Shown here: in pieces, positions 41,811 through 48,732 of the stretch
Layout of the letters: each line of letters starts with the position of its first letter
Numbering within the stretch: the stretch's first letter is position 1
Assembly: GCA_019119355.1 (NCBI GenBank)
Contig: DWXE01000015.1
Span: forward strand, 1 to 54,770
DNA: 54,770 nucleotides
Direction of reading: 5' to 3'
Source of the DNA: Candidatus Eisenbergiella merdigallinarum
GTDB lineage: Bacteria > Bacillota > Clostridia > Lachnospirales > Lachnospiraceae
The notes under the pieces: generated by a model
What the model was told of the DNA's origin: nothing
Databases searched by the model: none
The model's input: the letters and a program-made list of their open reading frames with translations, nothing else
Made by a program: the position numbers and the translations under genes

Positions 41811-43160
41811 TTGAGTACAATTATCCGACAACTGTTGATACAGGTCATTTTGATCCTGATAAACGCCTTTTTTGCCGCCACGGAAATCGCGGTGGTATCC
41901 TTAAACGGCGCGAAACTGCGCAAGCTGGAAGAAGAAGGGGATCCGAAGGCCGCCAAACTGCTGAAGCTGGTGGAATCGCCCTCCGCCTTCCTGTCCACGA
42001 TCCAGGTCGCCATCACTCTGGCCGGCTTTCTGGGCAGCGCGTTCGCGGCCGACACCTTCGCGGGATACCTGGTCAGCTGGATCTATGAAGATCTGGGCTT
42101 CACCTCGATCCCGCTCAACGTGCTGAACACCCTTTCCGTCATCGTCATCACGGTGATTTTGTCCTACTTCACCCTGATTTTCGGCGAGCTGGTTCCCAAG
42201 CGGATCGCCATGCAGAAATCCCTGGAAATGGCCAAACTGGCCTGCGGGGTGGTTTCCGCCATCGCGTCCGTGATGAAACCGGTCATCTGGTTCCTTTCCT
42301 TTTCCACCAACTCCGTGCTTCGCCTTCTGCACATGAAGACCGAAGCGGAAGAGGAACAGGTCACGGAGGAAGAAATCCGCATGATGCTGGCCCGGGGCGG
42401 ACAGACCGGCACCATCGATCAGGAGGAGCAGGAATGGATCGAGAACGTGTTCCAGTTCGACGATATCTCCGTGAAGGAGGCCATGACCGTTACCGCCGAT
42501 ATCGAAGCCTTCCCCCTGGACGCCACGGATGAAGAAATCCTGCAGACCATCCGCGAAACCGGCCTGTCCAGATTCCCCGTCTATGAGGAAGATATCAACG
42601 ACATCGTCGGCATCCTCTACACCCGCGATTTCCTGATCGACCGGATGTCCGAACAGCACAGCGACTTAAGGTCCCTCGCCCGCAGCGCCTATTTCGTCCC
42701 GGATACCATTCACGCGGACGATCTGTTCCAGGATCTGCAGAAGAAGAAAATCCACATCGCCATCGTGGTGGACGAATACGGCCAGACCGCCGGCATCATC
42801 ACCATCGAGGACCTGCTGGAGGAAATTGTCGGCAACATTTACGACGAATACGATCCCGTAGAAGCTCCCGAAATCGAGAAGCTGGAGGAAAACCTCTGGC
42901 GGGTGACCGGAGGCGCTTACATCGAAGACCTGGCGGAAGCGCTGGATATGGAGCTGCCGGAGAGCGAGGACTACGACACCGTAGGCGGCATGATTTTCAG
43001 TTGCCTCAACTGGATCCCGGAGGACGGCAGCCAGTTCGACGTGCAGGTCAACGGCCTGGAAATCCACGTGGAGGATATCGAAGACCGCAGAATCGAAAAG
43101 GCGCTGATCAAAAAACTGCCTCCGAAAGAGGAAAACGAAGAAGAACAGAAAGAGGATTGA
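41811..43160 (+). CDS. CorC/HlyC (CNNM-CBS) family membrane protein
   Basis: A 449-aa protein: an N-terminal CNNM membrane domain ([20 protein letters not shown]...[12 protein letters not shown]), a CBS pair (about residues 220-340, [20 protein letters not shown] and [20 protein letters not shown]) and a C-terminal CorC domain. Members affect Mg or Co transport. It starts with TTG at 41811 preceded by AAAGGAG; the open frame extends upstream without support. A terminator follows at 43191. The unusual leader suggests regulation before the coding region. Confidence 0.92.
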   Translation: MSTIIRQLLIQVILILINAFFAATEIAVVSLNGAKLRKLEEEGDPKAAKLLKLVESPSAFLSTIQVAITLAGFLGSAFAADTFAGYLVSWIYEDLGFTSIPLNVLNTLSVIVITVILSYFTLIFGELVPKRIAMQKSLEMAKLACGVVSAIASVMKPVIWFLSFSTNSVLRLLHMKTEAEEEQVTEEEIRMMLARGGQTGTIDQEEQEWIENVFQFDDISVKEAMTVTADIEAFPLDATDEEILQTIRETGLSRFPVYEEDINDIVGILYTRDFLIDRMSEQHSDLRSLARSAYFVPDTIHADDLFQDLQKKKIHIAIVVDEYGQTAGIITIEDLLEEIVGNIYDEYDPVEAPEIEKLEENLWRVTGGAYIEDLAEALDMELPESEDYDTVGGMIFSCLNWIPEDGSQFDVQVNGLEIHVEDIEDRRIEKALIKKLPPKEENEEEQKED

Positions 43161-43190
43161 CGTTTTCGTCCCTCCCCCCGCAAAGAGCGA

Positions 43191-43223
43191 CGGGACTGCC
43201 GCAATACCGGCAGTCCCGTTTTT
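43191..43223 (+). terminator. Rho-independent terminator after the CorC gene
   Basis: CGGGACTGCCG (43191-43201)/CGGCAGTCCCG (43208-43218) followed by TTTTTG. Confidence 0.9.
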
Positions 43224-43258
43224 GATACGATGGAAAACTTTTCGTTCTTTTCTCCGCC

Positions 43259-44398
43259 TCACCGGCCGGCCCGTTCCAGATCCGCCTGCGCTCTCCGGAG
43301 GTCCTCCCGAATGGAAAGCTTCTGCGGACAGAGGCTCTCGCACTTCCCGCATTTCACGCAGCGGTTCGCCCGCTCCTCATCTTTCAGCTCGACTTCCCAG
43401 GCCCGCCGCACGTGTTCATAGGTTCCGTACATATGGTATCTGTTCCAGATGGCAAAGTTCTGCGGGATATTCACGCCGGCCGGACAGGGCATGCAGTACC
43501 GGCAGCCCGTGCAGCCGTTCTGTACCCGGGACCTGAGGACGGTCACAATCTCCTCCACCGCCTTTTTCTCCCTCTCGTCCAGGGGCTCGAACTGTCCGAA
43601 GGTCTTCAGGTTGTCATGCACCTGTTCCTCCGTGGACATGCCGCTCAAAACCACCTTCACGTTGGGGTGGCTGCCCACCCAGCGCAGCGCCCAGGAAGCG
43701 ATGCTCTGGTCAGGCCGGATGCCCCGGAACCTGTCGTTAATATCTTCCGAAAAATTCGCCAGGCTTCCTCCCTTTACGGGCTCCATGATCACCAGCGGAA
43801 TCCCCAGACTCTCGGCCAGCGCATATCCCCTGTCCCCTGCCTGTTCTTCCGTATCCATATAATTGTACTGAATCTGGCAGAAATCCCAGTCCCGGTATCT
43901 CAGGATTTCTTCGAATACCTCATAGCTGTCGTGGAAAGAAAAACCGTAGTTTCTGATCTTTCCTTCCGCCTTCAGCTGCGCGCAATAGTCCACGACCCCC
44001 AGCTCCTTCATGGCCTCCCATTTCTCCCGGTTCACCGCGTGGAGCAGATAAAAGTCGAAATAGTCCGTGCGCAGGCGTTCCTGCTGTTCTGCGAAAATCC
44101 GTTTCGCATCCTCCAGGGAATTCACCGCCCACAGCGGGAGCTTGGTCGCCAGATAAAAGGAACTCCTGTCGTATTTGGCCAGCACCTTACCCACGAAGGG
44201 TTCGCTCTCCCCGTTGTGATAGGGATATGCGGTGTCGATGTAATTGACGCCGGCCGCGATGGCCTCGTCCAGCATCTTCTCCGCCCTCTCCTCATCGATC
44301 TTCCCGTCCGGACGGGTGGGAAAACGCATACAGCCAAATCCCAGCAGCGACGTCTGAATTCCCGTCTTATCCCATGTTCTCCGTATCATTTTTCTCAT
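43259..44398 (-). CDS. Aldo/keto reductase with C-terminal 4Fe-4S domain
   Basis: A 379-aa oxidoreductase: an AKR barrel (residues 1-275; GFGCMRFP, YIDTAYPYHNGESEPFVGKVL with the catalytic Tyr, YLLHAV, VVLSGM) fused to an iron-sulphur tail with CTGCRYCMPCP and CVKCGKCESLCP. Such proteins in clostridia use ferredoxin-like centres; the substrate is unknown. The third ATG (44398) is chosen as AAAGG lies 6 nt upstream. The promoter at 44450-44478 follows repeat copy B. Confidence 0.92.
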   Translation of the reverse strand: MRKMIRRTWDKTGIQTSLLGFGCMRFPTRPDGKIDEERAEKMLDEAIAAGVNYIDTAYPYHNGESEPFVGKVLAKYDRSSFYLATKLPLWAVNSLEDAKRIFAEQQERLRTDYFDFYLLHAVNREKWEAMKELGVVDYCAQLKAEGKIRNYGFSFHDSYEVFEEILRYRDWDFCQIQYNYMDTEEQAGDRGYALAESLGIPLVIMEPVKGGSLANFSEDINDRFRGIRPDQSIASWALRWVGSHPNVKVVLSGMSTEEQVHDNLKTFGQFEPLDEREKKAVEEIVTVLRSRVQNGCTGCRYCMPCPAGVNIPQNFAIWNRYHMYGTYEHVRRAWEVELKDEERANRCVKCGKCESLCPQKLSIREDLRRAQADLERAGR

Positions 44399-44449
44399 GC
44401 ACATCCTTTCTGTCCGCCCCCTTTTTGCAGGGCTTTCCTGTCGTTTTCC

Positions 44450-44478
44450 ATTGTAGCAAATCCCATTTCATATCGCAA
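44450..44478 (-). promoter_or_regulatory. Promoter of the aldo/keto reductase gene
   Basis: TTGCGA (44473-44478), a 17-bp spacer and TACAAT (44450-44455) on the minus strand. Repeat copy B ends ~20 bp upstream of it. Confidence 0.65.
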
Positions 44479-44498
44479 GCCGCAGGGGACGAAAGCCT

Positions 44499-44558
44499 CC
44501 GCCGCAGTGCGATCCACCGGAGGTTTTTATACGGCAGGAAAGGAACTTTCCTACCGCA
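44499..44558 (-). repeat. Structured interspersed repeat, copy B (partial)
   Basis: On the minus strand hairpin I (stem 44547-44558/44530-44541 with GU pairs, loop GTTCC) is followed by TATAAAAACCTCCGGTGGAT and CGCACTGCGGCGG. It matches copies A and C; the inner GC-rich stem and the AATCCCGC hairpin are lost or degraded. Hairpin I begins 2 nt after the U-run of the lipoprotein terminator. Confidence 0.8.
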
Positions 44559-44559
44559 C

Positions 44560-44595
44560 AAAAAATGCCCGGGAACGATTTCTCGTCCCGGGCAT
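44560..44595 (-). terminator. Rho-independent terminator after the lipoprotein gene
   Basis: ATGCCCGGGACGA/CGTTCCCGGGCAT on the minus strand followed by TTTTTT, 40 bp after the lipoprotein stop. Confidence 0.9.
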
Positions 44596-44635
44596 CCCGT
44601 GCACTTCTTCGCTGTGCAATTCGATACCAGGCTGA

Positions 44636-44983
44636 TTATTCAGCAGCGGTCTCGGTCGCAGCTTCGGTGGTCGCTTCCTCGGTCGCAGCCTCAGTGGTGG
44701 CTTCTTCGGTAGTCGCTTCCTCGGTGGTCGCTTCTTCCGTCGCAGCTTCCTCGGTGGTCGCTTCTTCGGTCGCAGCCTCGGTGGTCACTTCTTCAGTCGC
44801 GGCCTCGGTGGTCGCTTCTACAGTGCTCTCTTCTACGGTCTCCGCTACGGAGCTCTCTTCTACAGAGGCTTCTACAGTCGCTTCAACTGTAGCTGCCGTG
44901 GTCTCTTCCGTTGTTCCGCCGCAAGCTACCAGAGATGCGGTCATAACTACTGCGGTTAATACTGCTACCAGATTTTTCTTCAT
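44636..44983 (-). CDS. Low-complexity T/E/A-rich lipoprotein
   Basis: A 115-aa protein. The signal peptide MKKNLVAVLTAVVMTASLVAC ends with lipobox SLVAC (Cys21). The mature ~95 residues consist almost only of T, E, A, V and S, in repeats such as EEATTEEATTEAAT, with no K, R or aromatic residue. There is no domain; it would form an extended acidic, Thr-rich stalk on the cell surface, possibly glycosylated. GGAGGAG precedes the ATG at 44983. The DNA is a degenerate tandem repeat, prone to length change. Confidence 0.85.
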   Translation of the reverse strand: MKKNLVAVLTAVVMTASLVACGGTTEETTAATVEATVEASVEESSVAETVEESTVEATTEAATEEVTTEAATEEATTEEAATEEATTEEATTEEATTEAATEEATTEAATETAAE

Positions 44984-45133
44984 AATAATTCTCCTCCTAC
45001 TAAATACGGAACCTGACAGTTGCAAATGTGAAGTTTGGTTCCTTAGTACGAGAATGAGGATAGCATGTTTCCCCGTGATTGTAAATAGATTTTATATTTT
45101 CTTTAAACTTTTTATGAATTTCCTAAACTTTTG

Positions 45134-45150
45134 TTCACATTTCGTTCACA
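45134..45150 (+). promoter_or_regulatory. Pho-box-like direct repeat
   Basis: TTCACA-TTTCG-TTCACA, an 11-bp-period direct repeat resembling PhoP/OmpR-type boxes (TTHACA N5 TTHACA). It lies between the divergent lipoprotein and cutC genes, ~50 bp before the cutC -35. Confidence 0.35.
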
Positions 45151-45198
45151 TTTTCCGTTTTTCCCTGTTTTTCGCGCGTGCAGATTTCTGATGGGCCC

Positions 45199-45227
45199 TT
45201 GTCCGGGATACCGGCATCCATTACAAT
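45199..45227 (+). promoter_or_regulatory. Promoter of cutC
   Basis: TTGTCC (45199-45204), a 17-bp spacer and TACAAT (45222-45227), 60 bp before the ATG. Confidence 0.6.
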
Positions 45228-45287
45228 AGAAGTAACCTGGTCAATATCCCCGCTGCCCGCGGGAATCAAGGAGGTATGGAGGTTCCT

Positions 45288-46043
45288 ATGAAAAAGAATT
45301 ATACCCTGGAATGCTGCGTGGATTCCACGCAGTCCGCAATCTGCGCGAAAGAAGGCGGCGCGGACCGCCTGGAGCTGTGCTCCAATCTGGTCATCGGCGG
45401 CACCACGCCGACCATGGCACTGTTCCGGCAGATCCGCCGTACGGTGGATATCCGCATCCACGTCCTGATCCGCCCCCGCTTCGGCGACTTCCTCTATTCG
45501 CCCCTGGAGGCGGATCTGATCTGCGAGGAGATCTCCGCCTTTCGGGATGCGGGAGCCGACGGCGTCGTCATCGGCAGCCTGCTGCCGGACGGCTCTCTCG
45601 ACGTCGAACAGATGAAACGCTTTATGGAACGGGCGAAGGGCATGTCCGTCACCCTGCACAGAGCCTTCGACATGTGCAGAGATCCCTTCGTGGCGCTTCA
45701 GCAGGCGCGCAGCCTGGGCGTCAACACCATCCTCACGTCCGGCCAGTCCCCCTCCTGTCTGGAGGGAATCGAACGCATGAAAGAGCTGGTGGACGCTGCC
45801 GGGAAGGATCTGACCATCTTGGCCGGCGCCGGCATCAACGCCCATGCCGTGGAAGTGCTGCTGGCCCGGACCGGTCTGACCGCCTTTCACATGTCCGGAA
45901 AACGCGTCCTTGCCAGCGGGATGTCCTATCGCAATCCCGCCGTTTCCATGGGCCTTCCCGGCTTAAGCGAATACGAGCTGTGGCAGACGGATCCGGAAAA
46001 TGTGCGTGCGGTCCGCACGCTCCTGGACAACGCGGCAAACTAA
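45288..46043 (+). CDS. cutC: CutC family protein
   Basis: A 251-aa TIM-barrel protein historically tied to copper homeostasis; the biochemical role is unsettled. Motifs are GGADRLELCSNLVIGG, HVLIRPR.GDFLYS, GADGVVIGSLLPDG, VTLHRAFDM, ILTSGQSPSC and ILAGAGINA. The ATG at 45288 has GGAGG 5 nt upstream; an earlier ATG (45276) is 1 nt from another GGAGG. It converges with the GH13 gene 25 nt away. Confidence 0.92.
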   Translation: MKKNYTLECCVDSTQSAICAKEGGADRLELCSNLVIGGTTPTMALFRQIRRTVDIRIHVLIRPRFGDFLYSPLEADLICEEISAFRDAGADGVVIGSLLPDGSLDVEQMKRFMERAKGMSVTLHRAFDMCRDPFVALQQARSLGVNTILTSGQSPSCLEGIERMKELVDAAGKDLTILAGAGINAHAVEVLLARTGLTAFHMSGKRVLASGMSYRNPAVSMGLPGLSEYELWQTDPENVRAVRTLLDNAAN

Positions 46044-46068
46044 ATGATCTTGCCCCGAAGCAGCGCGA

Positions 46069-47379
46069 TCAGCGCTCGCACTTCCAGTAGTACGCGCTGT
46101 AGGCAGGCAGCTGGCTTCCTCCGCCGAAATCGTGGATTTCGCCGGTAATCAGATCCACTGCCTGTCCGCAGCCCGCGTCAAAATGCGCCGTATACGGCTG
46201 GCTGTCCGCGTTGATGGCAACCAGTACCCGTTCACCGTCCGCAGCCCGCTCGAAGATACACTGCCTGTTGGTGAGCACCACGGAACGGAAGCCGCCGTAG
46301 TTGAGGGCGCGGGAGCCCTTTTTCGCCTCCGCCAGCTTTTCGATCCATTCGGTCAGCTCATTCTCCACCGGTTCGTCGAAGCAGGCCCGAAGAGCCGGAT
46401 CTCCCTGGCTCTTGTGCGCCTTCGCCCCCCACTCGCTCCCGTAGTAGACGCAGGGGATCCCGGGCATCCCGAACATGAGCGCATAGATCAGGGGAAGATG
46501 TTTCTCCTCGGTCAAATTGCTGGCGATCCTCGTCACGTCGTGATTGTCCACGAAGGAGAGGAGATGCTTCCCTCTGTAAAGCGTCCAGTTCTCCGGCCCG
46601 AACTGGCGCATCAGGGAATGGACGATCTCGAACAGGTTCATGCTGTTGAAGCTGGAATACAGCCCCTTATAGCATTCGTAATTGGTGGCGGAGTGCAGCA
46701 TTTCATCGTTGACCAGCCGCTTGTAGTCCCCGTGCAGCATCTCTCCAACCAGGAAGAAGTCCTTCTTTTTTTCGTCGCAGAAACGGCGCAGACGGCGGAC
46801 GAAATTCTCGTCCAGACAGTACGCCACATCCAGGCGCAGGCCGTCGATATCGAACGCGTCGATCCAGTACGCCACGCTGTCCAGCAGGTAGCGGACCACT
46901 TCCTCGTTCTGAAGATTCAGCTTCACCAGATCGTAATTGCCTTCCCAGCCTTCGTACCAGAGCCCGTCGTTATAATTGGAATTTCCCCACAGATCGATGT
47001 GAAACCAGTTGAGATAAGGGGAACGCTCCCGGTTCTTCACCACGTCCTGAAAAGCGAAAAATCCCCGTCCGGCGTGGTTGAACACGCCGTCCAGCACGAC
47101 GCGGATCCCTTCTTTGTGCAGATTCCCGCAGACCTGCGCGAAATCTTCTTCCGTGCCCAGCCTGCAGTCCACCTTTCTATAATCTCTCGTATTGTACCCG
47201 TGGGTATCGGATTCGAACAGCGGGGAAAAGTAAATCGCATCCGCCCCCAGCTTTTTGATATGGGGAATCCAATCGTTCACCTTCAAAATGCGATGCTCCT
47301 GCACCCCGTCATTTTCAAAGGGAGCCCCACAAAATCCCAACGGATAAATCTGATAAAAAACGCTTTCATATGCCCACAT
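46069..47379 (-). CDS. Alpha-amylase family (GH13) enzyme
   Basis: A 436-aa cytosolic GH13 enzyme without signal peptide. Conserved regions: VVLDGVFNH, GLRLDVAY with the catalytic Asp, VGEMLHGD with the catalytic Glu, and FVDNHDV with the third carboxylate. The starting block FYQIYPLGFCGAP fits small cytosolic maltodextrin-acting enzymes (neopullulanase/cyclomaltodextrinase-like), though without the N-terminal domain of those. The ATG at 47379 has AAGGAGG 8 nt upstream. Confidence 0.9.
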   Translation of the reverse strand: MWAYESVFYQIYPLGFCGAPFENDGVQEHRILKVNDWIPHIKKLGADAIYFSPLFESDTHGYNTRDYRKVDCRLGTEEDFAQVCGNLHKEGIRVVLDGVFNHAGRGFFAFQDVVKNRERSPYLNWFHIDLWGNSNYNDGLWYEGWEGNYDLVKLNLQNEEVVRYLLDSVAYWIDAFDIDGLRLDVAYCLDENFVRRLRRFCDEKKKDFFLVGEMLHGDYKRLVNDEMLHSATNYECYKGLYSSFNSMNLFEIVHSLMRQFGPENWTLYRGKHLLSFVDNHDVTRIASNLTEEKHLPLIYALMFGMPGIPCVYYGSEWGAKAHKSQGDPALRACFDEPVENELTEWIEKLAEAKKGSRALNYGGFRSVVLTNRQCIFERAADGERVLVAINADSQPYTAHFDAGCGQAVDLITGEIHDFGGGSQLPAYSAYYWKCER

Positions 47380-47506
47380 GGCAACTGCCTCCTTCCGGAT
47401 TATTCGGATACTCCATTTTACCATTTTTTCGCCGCGCGCTCAACGGGTAACATAAACGGATTGACCGACTGAGTTTTTATGCGAAAAACCGGATATTCTC
47501 TAAAAA

Positions 47507-47614
47507 TGTGGATAACCGCCACTATTTTCTTCGTCGTTTCCATGAATTGTCTGACAAATCCCCATTTTCCACATACTTATCCACATACTTTTTCGTCATA
47601 TACGGTTTTCCACA
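47507..47614. promoter_or_regulatory. Cluster of four DnaA boxes
   Basis: TTATCCACA occurs perfectly at 47577-47585 (plus) and 47507-47515 (minus), and TTTTCCACA, one mismatch, at 47565-47573 and 47606-47614 (plus). All lie in a comparatively A/T-rich 400-bp intergenic region between GH13 and nfo. Possible roles are DnaA titration or reactivation, or DnaA control of nfo. No dnaA or dnaN gene is in this window, so an origin is not claimed. Confidence 0.7.
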
Positions 47615-47716
47615 ATGTCATTATTTATGACACCGATGTCATATTTTGTTTCTCCGTCAATTCCGCCTTTTGCCCTCCTCTTTTTCGCTGCATATTATGT
47701 CACCTTCTATCCCGCT

Positions 47717-47744
47717 TTGCTTTTTTCCCGCCCTGTGGTACAAT
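47717..47744 (+). promoter_or_regulatory. Promoter of nfo
   Basis: TTGCTT (47717-47722), a 16-bp spacer and TACAAT (47739-47744), 32 bp before the ATG. Confidence 0.55.
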
Positions 47745-47776
47745 GGGATACCGAAATACAAAAGGAGGAAATCGTT

Positions 47777-48664
47777 ATGGAAAACAGGCATCTCATCATC
47801 GGTTCCCATGTGAGCATGAGCGGGAAGGAAATGATGGAGGGATCGGTCCGGGAAGCGCTGTCCTATGGCGCCAATACGTTCATGCTATACACCGGAGCTC
47901 CCCAGAACACCCGCCGCAGGCCCGTGGAGGAGCTTCGCGTTCCGCAGGCGCAGCGCCTGATGGAGGCCAACGGAATAGCGGATTTCGTAGTGCACGCCCC
48001 CTATCTCATCAATCTGGCCAACACCGTTCGCCCGGAAACCCGTGAATCCTCCATCCGCTTTCTCATCGACGAAATGGAGCGGACCCGGCTGATGGGAAGC
48101 CGGCTGCTCATCCTGCATCCCGGAGCCCATGTGGGCGCCGGCGCCGAAGCGGGGATCAAAAGCATCGTCCGCGGTCTCGACGAGGTGCTGTCCCAAAGCC
48201 GTGATGTCCTCATCGCCCTGGAAACCATGAGCGGGAAGGGATCCGAGCTGGGGCGCAGCTTCGAGGAACTGGCGGCCATTTATGACGGCGTTTCCCAGAA
48301 CCATCGTCTTCGGGTCTGTTTCGATACCTGTCATACCCATGACGCCGGTTATGACATCGCCCGGGATCCCGATTCCGTGCTGGCCCGCTTCGACCGGATC
48401 CTGGGCCTCAACCAGATCGCCGTTTTTCATATCAACGACAGCAAAAACGAAAAGGGCGCGGCAAAAGATCGCCACGCCGATATCGGAGAAGGAAAAATCG
48501 GGTTCGAACCGCTCAATTATCTGGTCCATCTGCCCGAATTTTCCTCCATCCCGCATATTCTGGAAACGCCCTGGTATCCGGATCCGGACAACCCGGGCAA
48601 AACGCTGCCCCCCTACGGGAGGGAAATCGCCTGGTTTCGGGCGGGCCGCCAGCTTCCTCTCTGA
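47777..48664 (+). CDS. nfo: Endonuclease IV (deoxyribonuclease IV)
   Basis: A 295-aa AP endonuclease of base excision repair with a tri-zinc TIM barrel. Motifs are [69 protein letters not shown]...RHADIGEG and ILETP. The ATG at 47777 follows AGGAGG. The frame is open upstream through the DnaA-box region but without a start signal. It is convergent with the helicase gene. Confidence 0.96.
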   Translation: MENRHLIIGSHVSMSGKEMMEGSVREALSYGANTFMLYTGAPQNTRRRPVEELRVPQAQRLMEANGIADFVVHAPYLINLANTVRPETRESSIRFLIDEMERTRLMGSRLLILHPGAHVGAGAEAGIKSIVRGLDEVLSQSRDVLIALETMSGKGSELGRSFEELAAIYDGVSQNHRLRVCFDTCHTHDAGYDIARDPDSVLARFDRILGLNQIAVFHINDSKNEKGAAKDRHADIGEGKIGFEPLNYLVHLPEFSSIPHILETPWYPDPDNPGKTLPPYGREIAWFRAGRQLPL

Positions 48665-48732
48665 CGCCTCCCCGGCCTTTGCGGAAACGGCCGGCGGGCG
48701 GCTCCGGCTCCGGGCTCCGGATTCACCCGGAT

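Noticed and set aside
44636..44983. CRISPR array or minisatellite in the repetitive lipoprotein DNA
   Set aside because: The repeats are in-frame codon repeats (Thr, Glu, Ala) of unequal length with no spacers; they are explained by the protein.
47507..47614. Chromosomal replication origin
   Set aside because: DnaA boxes are present but no dnaA, dnaN, recF or gyrase gene is in the window and no clear AT-rich unwinding tract with repeats is visible; reported only as a DnaA-box cluster.
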